This document shows positions 18,034 to 27,059 of a stretch of 64,000 nucleotides of DNA, piece by piece; positions within the stretch are counted from its first letter, which is position 1, and each line of letters starts with the position of its first letter. This stretch comes from OLB9 sp041392785 (GTDB lineage Bacteria; Bacteroidota; Bacteroidia; Chitinophagales; Saprospiraceae), in assembly GCA_041392785.1 (NCBI GenBank), contig JAWKLK010000001.1, positions 558,001-622,000 on the forward strand, in the 5' to 3' direction. Both the position numbers and the translations under genes were made by a program. A model generated the notes under the pieces. It ran no database searches. It worked only from the letters and a program-made list of their open reading frames with translations, and was not told where the DNA came from.

Positions 18034-18852
18034 TTAGAATCCATTAGTATTTAAAGTCCAGATTAAGGCCTTTTCTTTTGTTGCTCTGAAGATGGTTTTA
18101 TGTGTTTCTCCAGCTTCATTGCTAAATTTCCATATGAGATTTGGAAGTTTTTTTAATGTTATAATTGTAGCCAAAGTGTCTGTGTTTCCCGATATGTCTT
18201 CGGCATTTGAGCCCGCAAACCAAAAAGCTTTAGGTGCTTTCGAAAACGAATCCAGAAGACTATCAGCATGTAAGACAAGATATCTGCTATTCCACCAAAG
18301 TGACGGATCAAATGCTATATAGAAATCAAACATGTCAGGCTGGAGCAGTAATGTCTCCGTGATGAACAGCCCTGCTAATGATTCACCGATGATACCTTTC
18401 TTTTTTGTTTTAAATCGCTTGTCTAATTCAGGAAATAATTCTTCTCTGATAAATGCTCTAAACTGCTCAGAGCCTCCCACAACAGGAGCAATTTCTTTAT
18501 CCTCTTTTACAACTGTCTGCCCTGTCAGGTCTCGCCTGCGCTGTGTATTTTCTATTCCCACCAAAATCAATGGTTTTATTTTCTTTGATTTTATCAAAGT
18601 GTCCAATGTGTTTGCAATATGTGGAAAGTCTTCTTCTATACCTCCATCCAGCATGTATAAAAGAGTTATTGAATCTGATGCAAGGTCTAGGCTATCAGGT
18701 TGCCAAATATTTAAAGTACGCGATTCACCCAATATCTCGGAGGTCAACTGAAATGTCTCATGTTTTGGAATTGAATCTAATGGCTTTTGAGAATTTCTAC
18801 ATCCATGTAAAGCTAAAATGATGATCAAAAAAGGGAAAATCAAAAATTTCAT
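18034..18852 (-). CDS. Esterase D / IroE-type alpha/beta-hydrolase lipoprotein
   Basis: An exported hydrolase of 272 residues. The signal peptide ends in a lipobox (Cys18 in LALHGCRN). The fold is that of the putative esterase family: LLYMLDGG strand with oxyanion-hole region, an FIREELFPELDKRF helix, and the nucleophile elbow GESLAG with Ser158. An acidic residue and a C-terminal His (in GETHKTIF) could complete the triad. Relatives cleave S-formylglutathione, enterobactin-type siderophores or acyl esters, and the substrate here is unknown. No siderophore genes are nearby. Single-gene unit with a TACTTTTG element 48 bases upstream. Confidence 0.85.
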   Translation of the reverse strand: MKFLIFPFLIIILALHGCRNSQKPLDSIPKHETFQLTSEILGESRTLNIWQPDSLDLASDSITLLYMLDGGIEEDFPHIANTLDTLIKSKKIKPLILVGIENTQRRRDLTGQTVVKEDKEIAPVVGGSEQFRAFIREELFPELDKRFKTKKKGIIGESLAGLFITETLLLQPDMFDFYIAFDPSLWWNSRYLVLHADSLLDSFSKAPKAFWFAGSNAEDISGNTDTLATIITLKKLPNLIWKFSNEAGETHKTIFRATKEKALIWTLNTNGF

Positions 18853-18900
18853 TTTATATGATTTATATCTACAAATGTGTATTGTCGCAAAATATATTTA

Positions 18901-18908
18901 CAAAAGTA
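18901..18908 (-). promoter_or_regulatory. -7 element (TACTTTTG) for the esterase gene
   Basis: Minus-strand TAnnTTTG match ending 48 bases before the ATG at 18852. Confidence 0.45.
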
Positions 18909-18989
18909 TTTTATGCAACAAAAATAATTGAAATTTGCCCAATAAAAAATTTCACAACATCCATCATTTTTTTCAACCTTATTAAAAAA

Positions 18990-20864
18990 CTAACCATTTT
19001 CCATTAGCTCTGCAAGCTCTAACCAAGATTCTTCCTTTTCAGAAATTTGGTTTTGAATCTGATCCAATTCTGTTGATAGCTTCATGATTGTGTCACTGTC
19101 AAGCTCGCTGCTATTGAACTTTTCGGTGATTTCTGCCTTCCTTTCTTCTAATTTTTTAATATCTTTTTCGAGTCTAGCAAATTCCTTTCTTTGTTCATAT
19201 GAGATTTTACCTTGACTTTGAGATTTCTCTGATGAATCTGTGGATGACATGGAGGCATTTGCCGCTATTATATTATTTTTAAGTAGAGTCCTATACTCAG
19301 AGTGTGTTCCATTATAATCTTTTAGATTTCCATTTCCCTCAAGAACAAAGAGGTGGTCAGCGATCCTATCCATAAAATATCTGTCATGTGTTACCACTAC
19401 CACACATCCGCTGAATTGCAATAAATAATCCTCGAGAATATTTAAGGTCAAAATATCGAGATCATTTGTTGGTTCATCCAAAATAAGAAAATTCGGATTC
19501 CTCATGAGCACCGTGAGCAGGTACAACCTTCGTCTCTCCCCACCACTGAGTTGTGAGACGTAAACCCTTTGTTGGTGACGAGGAAATAAGAATCTCTCCA
19601 GCATCGCCTCTGCACTGATTTTCTGACCTTTATCTAAAGGAATATAGTCAGCTATATCTCTTATGACGTCTAGGACAGTTTTGTCTGTATTAAGTACAAG
19701 TCCTTCTTGAGTATAATATCCGAACACCACGGTATCACCATGGATGACCTTCCCCATATCCGGATCAATTGACTTGGTGATCAGTTTAAGCAAGGTCGAT
19801 TTTCCAGCCCCATTTGGCCCTACGATTCCTACTTTTTCACCATGTTTGAATTTATAGGTAAACGCATTGACTAATGATTTTTCGCCATATTTTTTGGATA
19901 CATTATGCAATTCTACAACTTTACTACCAAGTCTTGAAGACTGAATCTGAAGATTCAAGTTTTCATTCTCCTTCCTAACAGTTATTTTGTCTTTTATATC
20001 ATAAAAATCGTCGATCCTAGATTTAGCTTTAGTGGTACGAGCCTGAGGCATCCTGCGCATCCATTCTAGTTCACGCTGGAATAATTTTCGGTTTTTGTCC
20101 AAATTGGCTGCATTATTTGCAAGTCTTGCTTCCTTTTTTTCCAAAAATTGGGCATAGTTTCCTTTATAAAGAAAGACCTCACCACTATCGAGTTCTAAGA
20201 TTTCATTGCATACATTGTCTAAAAAGTATCTATCATGTGTCACCATGAAAAGAGTTATGCCAGGTTGCTGCAGATAGTTTTCAAGCCATTCTATCATCTC
20301 TATATCAAGATGGTTGGTAGGTTCATCCAAAACCAAAAAATCTGGTTCTTCAATTAAAATTTTGGCTAGTGCTAGTCTTTTTCTTTGACCCCCAGACATT
20401 TCTTTTACTTTTTGATCCATATTGGTAAGGAGTAATTTATGTAAAACTTCCTTCACCTTCGACTCTAGATCCCAAGCCTTGAGATCATCCATCCTTGAAA
20501 CACATGAGTGAAGCAAGGTCTCATTTTGTGTCAATAAGGCCTTTTCATAATCTCTGATAGCTGTAATAGCTTCATTATTACTATCAAAAATAGTTTCCTG
20601 TACTGTAAAGTGCTCATGTAATTGTGGATCTTGTAACAAAAAAGCTGTTTTGATATCCTTGGAAATAAATATCTTGGATTGCTCACCTTCACCACTTTCC
20701 ATCCCCGCTATTACTCTCAGTAGTGTTGTCTTACCGCTTCCATTTTTTGCCACTAATGCAATTTTGTCTCCTTTTGATACTGAAATGGTAACATTTTTGA
20801 ATAATATCTTCTCGCCGTAAGATTTGGAAACATTTTCTAAGGATAAGAACTGCATAATTTGCAA
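18990..20864 (-). CDS. ABC-F family ATPase (Uup/EttA-like)
   Basis: A soluble, duplicated ABC ATPase of 624 residues without membrane domains, so an ABC-F protein. These act on the ribosome or on DNA-related processes rather than in transport. Both nucleotide-binding domains are complete: Walker A motifs AKNGSGKTT and GPNGAGKST, signature motifs MSGGQRKRLAL and LSGGERRRLYL, and Walker B strands LVLDEPTNHLD and LILDEPTNDLD. A charged linker lies between them. The C-terminal ~80 residues are a Lys/Glu-rich coiled coil, the Uup-type C-terminal domain, which favours Uup over EttA. A -7 element is 30 bases upstream. The start could also be the Met three codons later. Confidence 0.93.
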   Translation of the reverse strand: MQIMQFLSLENVSKSYGEKILFKNVTISVSKGDKIALVAKNGSGKTTLLRVIAGMESGEGEQSKIFISKDIKTAFLLQDPQLHEHFTVQETIFDSNNEAITAIRDYEKALLTQNETLLHSCVSRMDDLKAWDLESKVKEVLHKLLLTNMDQKVKEMSGGQRKRLALAKILIEEPDFLVLDEPTNHLDIEMIEWLENYLQQPGITLFMVTHDRYFLDNVCNEILELDSGEVFLYKGNYAQFLEKKEARLANNAANLDKNRKLFQRELEWMRRMPQARTTKAKSRIDDFYDIKDKITVRKENENLNLQIQSSRLGSKVVELHNVSKKYGEKSLVNAFTYKFKHGEKVGIVGPNGAGKSTLLKLITKSIDPDMGKVIHGDTVVFGYYTQEGLVLNTDKTVLDVIRDIADYIPLDKGQKISAEAMLERFLFPRHQQRVYVSQLSGGERRRLYLLTVLMRNPNFLILDEPTNDLDILTLNILEDYLLQFSGCVVVVTHDRYFMDRIADHLFVLEGNGNLKDYNGTHSEYRTLLKNNIIAANASMSSTDSSEKSQSQGKISYEQRKEFARLEKDIKKLEERKAEITEKFNSSELDSDTIMKLSTELDQIQNQISEKEESWLELAELMENG

Positions 20865-20894
20865 TATTTTTATTGTAAAAGTACATCAACACTG

Positions 20895-20902
20895 CAAAGA
20901 TA
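20895..20902 (-). promoter_or_regulatory. -7 element (TATCTTTG) for the ABC-F gene
   Basis: Minus-strand TAnnTTTG match ending 30 bases before the ATG at 20864, in the divergent region shared with the PGI/PMI gene. Confidence 0.55.
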
Positions 20903-20945
20903 AACTCCTAATTACTCTTGTGACATGGTAATTGAAAATATATGT

Positions 20946-20953
20946 TAATTTTG
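20946..20953 (+). promoter_or_regulatory. -7 element (TAATTTTG) for the PGI/PMI gene
   Basis: TAnnTTTG match 25 bases before the ATG at 20979. Confidence 0.5.
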
Positions 20954-20978
20954 TGATTTCTTAGATAAAATAAAGTCA

Positions 20979-21974
20979 ATGTATTCTTTAATTGAGAATT
21001 TTCCTACACAATTAAGACAAGCTTTGTCTCAGGTTTCCAATGTCAGTATTTTGCCGCCAGAATATGAAATTAGAAATATTTGTATTTTCGGAATGGGAGG
21101 CTCTGCCATAGGGGCAAAATTTGTAAAAGATATCCTCAAGCCCTACTGTCCATTACCTATAGAAATAGTAAGCGGCTATGAAGTACCTGAATATATCAAT
21201 GTTCATACGCTGGTACTTGCCTCTTCGTATTCTGGTAACACGGAGGAAATACTTAGTTGTATCAGATCTATCTTATCAAAAAATGCCAAAGTAGTCTGTA
21301 TCACATCTGGTGGTTCTCTCTTGAAACTGGCTGAAGAAAACGGTCTAGAATATGTAAAATTACCTGGTGGATCTAAATCTCCTCGTGCTTTTTTGGGTGT
21401 TTCTATGGTTTGTCAACTGGCTGTTTTAGTAGATTTACAATTAGCACCTTCTTCGTGTTTTGAGCAGATAAGAGTTGGTGCTGATCTTTTGAGCTTCGAA
21501 CAAGATGACATAAAACAAAAAGCTAACAGCATTGCTCAAGCATTGCAAGGCAAAACACCAATGATCTATACTTCTGAAAGAATGGAATCAGTAGCCATTA
21601 GATGGAGGCAGCAGATGAATGAAAATGGTAAAATACTATGCGGACATCATGTAATACCTGAAATGAATCATAATGAAATCGTGGGCTGGGAGTTTTTGCA
21701 AAACAATACCATCATCATTCTGATACGCAATAGAGATGATTTCAGAAGAAATGCACAAAGGTTTGACATCATTAAATCCCAACTCCAGAAAAAAACTTCT
21801 TCATTAATTGAGATATTCAGCAAAGGTCAATCTACTATTGAAAAAATGCTATATCTAGCTCATCTTGGCGATTGGGTAAGTTATTTTCTTGCTATTCAAA
21901 ATGATGTAGATCCAGTAGAAATAAAAATGATAGACTATCTGAAGGATGAATTGAGTAAAAACGAAGTGCTATAA
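20979..21974 (+). CDS. Bifunctional phosphoglucose/phosphomannose isomerase
   Basis: Interconverts glucose-6-phosphate or mannose-6-phosphate with fructose-6-phosphate. The 331-residue protein is the short SIS-domain form found in archaea and some bacteria. The first SIS domain shows FGMGGSAIGAKF (sugar-phosphate loop) and ASSYSGNTEEIL, the latter a classic SIS serine/threonine cluster. The KLPGGSKSPRAFLG segment and the C-terminal EMNHNEIVGWE helix with a His are characteristic of the bifunctional family. It stands alone between the divergent ABC-F gene and a convergent peroxidase gene. Confidence 0.9.
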   Translation: MYSLIENFPTQLRQALSQVSNVSILPPEYEIRNICIFGMGGSAIGAKFVKDILKPYCPLPIEIVSGYEVPEYINVHTLVLASSYSGNTEEILSCIRSILSKNAKVVCITSGGSLLKLAEENGLEYVKLPGGSKSPRAFLGVSMVCQLAVLVDLQLAPSSCFEQIRVGADLLSFEQDDIKQKANSIAQALQGKTPMIYTSERMESVAIRWRQQMNENGKILCGHHVIPEMNHNEIVGWEFLQNNTIIILIRNRDDFRRNAQRFDIIKSQLQKKTSSLIEIFSKGQSTIEKMLYLAHLGDWVSYFLAIQNDVDPVEIKMIDYLKDELSKNEVL

Positions 21975-21976
21975 AC

Positions 21977-22002
21977 AAAAAAAGAGCAGAAAATATCTGC
22001 CC
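21977..22002 (-). terminator. Rho-independent terminator of the second di-haem peroxidase gene
   Basis: On the minus strand GGGCAGA pairs with TCTGCTC (one G-U pair) around a five-base loop and is followed by seven Ts. It lies 29 bases past the stop at 22031 and abuts the convergent PGI/PMI gene. Confidence 0.8.
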
Positions 22003-22030
22003 TTCAGTATTATTATTTATCGATGTTTCT

Positions 22031-23161
22031 CTATTTAGTAAAAGGATCACTCCATTTAACATCTGTCACCATATCATAATCGGTAAGTGTATTTAAAAAT
22101 GCTATTAGTGCTTGTTTTTCAATGGTTGTAAAGTTCAAATGCTTCACAAAACCGTGTTCATCTTTAAATTTTATATCCAAAGCTTTGTGTTGTTTTACCC
22201 CTGAAGAATAATGCTCTATGACTTCCTCAAGTGATTTAAATCTACCGTCATGCATATACGGTGCTGTCAGAGCTACATTACGAAGGGATGGGATTTTAAA
22301 TCTACCCTCACCCACTCCTTGATCTGCGTACACTATATCTAATCCAATATTTGTGGCTCCCTGCAAATCTTGAGTATTGGAGAAATCTCCACCTCCACCG
22401 CCATAAGGATCATTTGGTCCATCCAGTGGAGCCATGTTGCCGCCCCCATGGCAGCTAGAACACATAGCTCGATCAGAATGAAATAAATTCTTACCCAATA
22501 ATTCCAAAGAAGAGAAGTCGATAAACCCATCTTTCAATCCTAAATCATTTTTTGATCTGAGAGATGCAATACTCCCTACAAATTGCGCAAGGGCCTCTGA
22601 AAGCTTATCTGCTGTAACATATTCATTCCCAAAAGCCTTCTTAAATAATGGCCTATAATAATCAATTTTTTCAATTTTTGTAACAAGATTATCGATGTTT
22701 TCCATGCCCATTTCGATATGGTTTTGGACTGGTTTTAAAGCCAAATCTTCAAGAGTTTTTGATCTTGAATCCCAAAATAGATTGTTTTGGAGCATTGCAT
22801 TGGAAAATCCGAGACTATTTCTTGTTGTCAATTTTCCTTCAAAACCTGAACTGAATTGTTTTCCATCAGCAAATGCTTTAGACTGGTGATGACAAGAGCC
22901 ACAAGAGATTGTATTATTTAATGATAATTTCTTGTCATAAAAAAGTACACGCCCCAAAGTGGCAATATCGGAATCAATTTCTTTAACCCCAAGATTATTA
23001 TTTAAATCAAACGGATTAAATTCTCTAATACTTGCATTATAATCATAGGTTACGGCAGGAAGAATAGGAGAAGTCAGATCGGGAGAAACTTGAATTTCAT
23101 TATCTGTACAAGATGCAAATCCAAAGCCTATAAATAAACTAAAGTAAAAAAATTTCTTCAT
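22031..23161 (-). CDS. Di-haem cytochrome c peroxidase (MauG/CcpA family) lipoprotein, second copy
   Basis: A 376-residue exported di-haem protein. The signal peptide ends in a lipobox (Cys18 in GFASCTDNE). The haem motifs are CGSCH (Cys87, Cys90, His91) and CSSCH (Cys234, Cys237, His238). The conserved segments QNHIEMG, FKIPSLRNVALTAPYMHDGRF and TLEE-like SLEEVIEHY are those of the bacterial cytochrome c peroxidase/MauG family. It is only distantly similar to the protein at 6434-7756: shorter, and with the Gly-rich loop GPNDPYGGGGG after the second haem. It has its own -7 element and a strong terminator. Probably reduces peroxide in the periplasm; an in vivo electron donor is not identifiable here. 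Confidence 0.93.
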   Translation of the reverse strand: MKKFFYFSLFIGFGFASCTDNEIQVSPDLTSPILPAVTYDYNASIREFNPFDLNNNLGVKEIDSDIATLGRVLFYDKKLSLNNTISCGSCHHQSKAFADGKQFSSGFEGKLTTRNSLGFSNAMLQNNLFWDSRSKTLEDLALKPVQNHIEMGMENIDNLVTKIEKIDYYRPLFKKAFGNEYVTADKLSEALAQFVGSIASLRSKNDLGLKDGFIDFSSLELLGKNLFHSDRAMCSSCHGGGNMAPLDGPNDPYGGGGGDFSNTQDLQGATNIGLDIVYADQGVGEGRFKIPSLRNVALTAPYMHDGRFKSLEEVIEHYSSGVKQHKALDIKFKDEHGFVKHLNFTTIEKQALIAFLNTLTDYDMVTDVKWSDPFTK

Positions 23162-23198
23162 TGAAATAAAAATTAAGTTTAAAACAAAAATTTGTTGA

Positions 23199-23206
23199 CA
23201 AAAGTA
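23199..23206 (-). promoter_or_regulatory. -7 element (TACTTTTG) for the second di-haem peroxidase
   Basis: Minus-strand TAnnTTTG match ending 37 bases before the ATG at 23161. A short dyad AACAAA/TTTGTT lies just downstream at 23183-23196. Confidence 0.5.
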
Positions 23207-23274
23207 TGATAAAAGAACGAATAATTTCGATAAAATGTTGCTATTTCCTTATGTGTTAACATATTGAAAAATAA

Positions 23275-23850
23275 TCAATATAGTCTCACATGTAAAAATA
23301 TAGCCGCAGGCAAGACAAAATTGATTGCCAAACCATCGTCATCATTTAAACCCATTTGTAAAAAAGCTTCAGTTCCAATAAATACACGTTTAGTAAAATG
23401 ATATTCTATACCATATCCTTTACTCAAAGCTACCAATAATTTATCGTTTGCGAATTCGCCTAATAAATTATAGCTGCTAGAATACGTCAGGTGCTTATCT
23501 TTTGTCATTGGATATCGTCTTTCCACACCTACAGAAAGATGTATAAATTTCAATATATCTTCAACATTAGATGTGGTGGCACCCAAACTAAAACGAAGCG
23601 CTCTTTTGGAGTAATATCGTTTGTACTTAAAACCAATAAGTCCTGGATTATTTTCCACAAAATTAAAAGGAATAAATTTTGACAAAAGAGGAGTCATATT
23701 CAGCCCTATTTCTTTTGAATATGACCAAAAATAAGGATCATCTTCATAAAGATCTTCTTCCGCATAGATATCATCATAGGCATCTGTATTTTGGCTTATT
23801 CCTATTGTATATAAACACAAAGCCAAAACCATCAATAAAGTTCTATTCAT
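23275..23850 (-). CDS. Outer-membrane beta-barrel-like protein, tandem paralogue B
   Basis: A 191-residue exported protein I cannot assign to a named family. From the ATG at 23850 it has a clear signal peptide (MNRTLLMVLALCLYTIGISQ) followed by an acidic linker (DDIYAEEDLYEDD). Then come alternating hydrophobic/polar strands ending in an aromatic residue (LPAAIFLHVRLY), as in outer-membrane barrels. An ATG 8 codons earlier would overlap the upstream gene and lengthen the n-region, so I prefer the later one, 4 bases after the upstream stop. Its C-terminus mirrors that of the preceding gene, indicating a duplication. Last gene of the fni-mvaA operon. Confidence 0.75.
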   Translation of the reverse strand: MNRTLLMVLALCLYTIGISQNTDAYDDIYAEEDLYEDDPYFWSYSKEIGLNMTPLLSKFIPFNFVENNPGLIGFKYKRYYSKRALRFSLGATTSNVEDILKFIHLSVGVERRYPMTKDKHLTYSSSYNLLGEFANDKLLVALSKGYGIEYHFTKRVFIGTEAFLQMGLNDDDGLAINFVLPAAIFLHVRLY

Positions 23851-23854
23851 AGGA

Positions 23855-24511
23855 TTAAAAGGCAACATGGACAAATAATGCTTGAGGTAAAATTAATTCC
23901 AATTCATTAATATGTGAAACATTATCACTTGCGTTGATAATACCATCATTAAATACCCGTTTTGAATCACTTCTACTATACGTCAGTGATGATTCTGTAC
24001 TGAGATACAACCTACTCGAAACCTTATATTCAAACCTGATAAATGGCCCACCACCAAAAGATTTTTTATCAAATTCACTTGTAAATGTTGAAACACCTCC
24101 TGAACCTAAAAAAAAATTCTGAACTAGTGTCTCTTTATCATATGATCCAAAAATATCGATACCATAACTGAATAAAAATCTTTTGTGCACATTCAAATAT
24201 CTTTCATATCCAATACTCGCCAACAAGAAGGTTCTTTCTGAATTATTGAATATAAGTCCTTCTGCACTTTCTGAATTTCTATAGTTGAGATGGATGCCTG
24301 ATCTAAAACCTTGTTTTCTACCCAATCTGCGATAAGATACACTATAAGGCGAATTAGTATTATTAGGGTTTATGCTTAGTAAATTACCTAAAATATTTGT
24401 TGCATTTAGACCTAACATATTGCGATATGCATAATAGTCAACTTTATCCTTCTGGGCTTGAAGTCTAATTCCTATAAAAAGTAGAAGAATTATTGGAAAG
24501 AATTTTATCAT
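23855..24511 (-). CDS. Outer-membrane beta-barrel-like protein, tandem paralogue A
   Basis: A 218-residue exported protein of unknown function. The signal peptide is cleaved near IGIRLQAQ. The mature part reads as amphipathic beta strands with Tyr/Arg-rich segments (SYRRLGRKQGFRSGIHLNYR; YKVSSRLYLSTESSLTYSR) and ends with LPQALFVHVAF. The final aromatic residue is that expected for an outer-membrane barrel. The ending and overall layout resemble the neighbour at 23275-23850, so the two are probably paralogues from a tandem duplication. It follows mvaA by 26 bases in the same orientation. Whether the link with isoprenoid synthesis is functional or only operonic is unclear. Confidence 0.75.
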   Translation of the reverse strand: MIKFFPIILLLFIGIRLQAQKDKVDYYAYRNMLGLNATNILGNLLSINPNNTNSPYSVSYRRLGRKQGFRSGIHLNYRNSESAEGLIFNNSERTFLLASIGYERYLNVHKRFLFSYGIDIFGSYDKETLVQNFFLGSGGVSTFTSEFDKKSFGGGPFIRFEYKVSSRLYLSTESSLTYSRSDSKRVFNDGIINASDNVSHINELELILPQALFVHVAF

Positions 24512-24537
24512 ATGAATATATCTTACTTAGTGTGTCA

Positions 24538-25860
24538 TTAATGTGTGTTAGTGGTAGAATGGAGAGCTAAATACTCTCGAACACCTGCGTATGAAACGGT
24601 TTTATTTTCAAAATATTTTGTAGCACCTGCTATTTGAAAGTCATTTGCTTGCAATGAATTCAAAATATTAAGCAAATGCATTTTCATATGGCCATGCTGA
24701 ATCCCTGTGGTCACCAATGAACGAATAGCCGAGAAATTTTGAGCTAAGCCTACGGATGCAATAATTCTCATTAACCTTTCCGAATCGGGGTTTTCCAATA
24801 GGTCAAGTGATGCTTTAGCTAATGGATGTAGTGTGGTGAGGCCACCCACAGTACCCAAAGCTAGCGGCACCTCTATCCAAAATTTGAATAGTTCATTATC
24901 AATGGTACAAAAACTTAAACTACGGTAATTTCCTTGTCTCGCAGCATAAGCATGACCAGCTGCTTCAACAGCCCTAAAATCATTTCCAGTAGCCAATACC
25001 ACAGCATCTATACCATTAAAGATACCTTTATTATGAGTTGTAGCTCTGAATACATCAATATGAGCAATATCTACTGCTGTTTTGAATTTTTGCGCTAAAG
25101 TTTCAGCTACCATTCCGTTTGAAAAAGATCCTAGATCTTGTATTGGACAAGATACCTCTGCTTTTACGATGCATTCAGGTGTATAATTTGAGAGTATTGA
25201 CATAATAATATCAATATCCTTTGATGAGTCAGGAAGATCTGGGTGCGCTATGACAAAGGATTCTAATGTTGATGCAAAACACTCCAAAACAGAATTAATA
25301 AAATTTGCCCCCATGGAATTTTTTGTATCAAAATATACCATAATCTGGAAAACATTGGGCAATTCATGTGTGAAATCCTTGAGTTCAGTTTTCAGAATTC
25401 CACCTCCACGCTGTTGCATATTTGCAGTAATATGGGCAGCTTCATTACACATTTTAACTTCCAATTCAGGAAATATTCTAAATAATTCATCTTTATCTCC
25501 GTACCATTTAAAATGTATGTGACCTGTTTTAATGGTGCCTTTAATTTCTGTTTTAAATCCTCCTCTTGTAAGCCAATATTTTGCAGCGGAAGATGCTGCA
25601 GCTACCACAGAGCTCTCTTCAATGACCATTGGGACATGGTAAAGAGCGCCATCAATAAGAAAATTTGGGGCAATTCCATATGGCATTACATAATTTGCAA
25701 CTGTATTTTCACTAAAACCATCGATGGTTTTTTGTAGTTGTAAGTTCTTTATATCAAATTCAGAAAAATCCAAACTAGATAAAGTAGGAGATTGTGTCTG
25801 TATCCATTCTAATTTTTGTTGCTTACTCCATTTTGAAAAACCATCAACTTTCGATTTCAT
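24538..25860 (-). CDS. mvaA: Hydroxymethylglutaryl-CoA reductase (class II)
   Basis: Links HMG-CoA and mevalonate, the committed step of the mevalonate route to isoprenoids. The 440-residue length and motifs are those of class II enzymes: an SENTVANYVMPYGIAPNFLI opening segment, the PMVIEESSVVAAAS stretch with the catalytic Glu, the DTKNSMGANFIN segment (equivalent of DAMGxN), and GGLTTLHPLAKAS with the C-terminal catalytic His in TGIQHGHMKMH. The gene overlaps the 3' end of fni by 17 bases, so translation is coupled. Pairing with type 2 isomerase indicates biosynthetic use of the pathway. Confidence 0.95.
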   Translation of the reverse strand: MKSKVDGFSKWSKQQKLEWIQTQSPTLSSLDFSEFDIKNLQLQKTIDGFSENTVANYVMPYGIAPNFLIDGALYHVPMVIEESSVVAAASSAAKYWLTRGGFKTEIKGTIKTGHIHFKWYGDKDELFRIFPELEVKMCNEAAHITANMQQRGGGILKTELKDFTHELPNVFQIMVYFDTKNSMGANFINSVLECFASTLESFVIAHPDLPDSSKDIDIIMSILSNYTPECIVKAEVSCPIQDLGSFSNGMVAETLAQKFKTAVDIAHIDVFRATTHNKGIFNGIDAVVLATGNDFRAVEAAGHAYAARQGNYRSLSFCTIDNELFKFWIEVPLALGTVGGLTTLHPLAKASLDLLENPDSERLMRIIASVGLAQNFSAIRSLVTTGIQHGHMKMHLLNILNSLQANDFQIAGATKYFENKTVSYAGVREYLALHSTTNTH

Positions 25861-26899
25861 ACTGGGATTTAAGTTTTAAAAATTTATTGGCGAACTGTAA
25901 ACCTTGTATTTGCTCTGAAATATATATTTCCAAAGCTTCATAACTCTCTAAAGCTGGTTTTAAAAATGCTGATCCTTGACCATATATAGAGGGAAATTGC
26001 ATTTTTCTAATCGCATAAAATCCATCCAAAAATGTGGTAATGCCTCCTGAAACAATAAATTGTTTACAGATGATGTCATATTTTTCGTTTTTTGCTAAAG
26101 TATTTACCCAACTTATCATCTCCATGGCATGGTGTCCTATTTTAGCCAAAGGAAGTAGGTTTTCAGGTGATTTTGAAGTTCTCAAAATTTCCAAAAGTGC
26201 AAAATTTGTTCCACCACCAGCACCAAAATCTATTGCTTCTAGTGGTAAGCTCATCAAGGCCATCAAACTATGAGGTCCCATACCTTGACCTACTTCTTTG
26301 ATGATGATAGGTTTATTTATTTTGTCTAATGCTCGTTTTATTGTTTCTATAGGATCTACTTTGATCCTATCTCCCTCAGGTTGCAACCATTCTTGTGTCG
26401 GATTAATGTGGATGATGATACCGTCAGCTTCGAGTCTATCAACCAAAGTAACTACTTGTGCTAATTTCCCATTTTCTATTAGGTATTCTACTTGAGCAAT
26501 GCCCAGATTTGCATACAGAGGTTGGTCATCCATCCATTTCCGGACATTAAAATCAGAAAAATAGGTATCATCTGTCAGTAGTTGTCTACAGGATCCTAAT
26601 CCCATCCCCAACCCAAATTGTTTGCAGGCTTTCGCCAGATTACAATTGATTACAGCAGCTTTTTCTGTACCACCTGTCATGCTAGATATCCAGATAGGAG
26701 CTTTGAATTTTTTATTGAGAAAATCTATAGACAAATCTTCTCCATTTGGATGAGATGCAAGCACTGGTTCATAATAAAACCTATCATCCAAAAGTGATGC
26801 TGAAACTTTTGACTGAAAGGCAAGTTCTATATGATCTTTTTTTCGTGAGGACATGGTATCCCCTGAATTTGATGGAATTTCATCAGGGTTTCTATCCAT
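25844..26899 (-). CDS. fni: Isopentenyl-diphosphate delta-isomerase, type 2 (FMN-dependent)
   Basis: Interconverts isopentenyl and dimethylallyl diphosphate using reduced FMN. The 351-residue product is a TIM barrel with the family opening SSRKKDHIELAF, the SSMTGGTEKAA loop, MGLGSCRQLL, and HINPTQEWLQPEGD. The FMN-phosphate-binding IIKEVGQGMG and DFGAGGGTNFA segments are also present. The N-terminal 15 residues before MSSRKKDH are extra relative to many homologues; the internal Met16 is an alternative start. A -7 element lies 28 bases upstream of the chosen ATG, so this is the first gene of the operon fni-mvaA-barrel-barrel. Confidence 0.95.
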   Translation of the reverse strand: MDRNPDEIPSNSGDTMSSRKKDHIELAFQSKVSASLLDDRFYYEPVLASHPNGEDLSIDFLNKKFKAPIWISSMTGGTEKAAVINCNLAKACKQFGLGMGLGSCRQLLTDDTYFSDFNVRKWMDDQPLYANLGIAQVEYLIENGKLAQVVTLVDRLEADGIIIHINPTQEWLQPEGDRIKVDPIETIKRALDKINKPIIIKEVGQGMGPHSLMALMSLPLEAIDFGAGGGTNFALLEILRTSKSPENLLPLAKIGHHAMEMISWVNTLAKNEKYDIICKQFIVSGGITTFLDGFYAIRKMQFPSIYGQGSAFLKPALESYEALEIYISEQIQGLQFANKFLKLKSQYEIES

Positions 26900-26927
26900 A
26901 TTCAGATATTTTGATAAAAAAATTTGT

Positions 26928-26935
26928 CAAAAGTA
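26928..26935 (-). promoter_or_regulatory. -7 element (TACTTTTG) for the fni-mvaA operon
   Basis: Minus-strand TAnnTTTG match ending 28 bases before the ATG at 26899. Confidence 0.55.
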
Positions 26936-27059
26936 GGGATAAATTCTGATAATTGTTGAAATTTGTGACCTTGATGATTGCATTTTGATTTTTGCAATTC
27001 AGTAAAAGTGATATTCCCCCCAATTCACTATTTTCAGGTATTTTAAAATAAATGTATTG

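Noticed and set aside
22031..23161. Second di-haem peroxidase considered as part of a methylamine or methanobactin modification system (MauG/MbnH)
   Set aside because: No mau, mbn or partner substrate genes nearby; generic cytochrome c peroxidase is sufficient.
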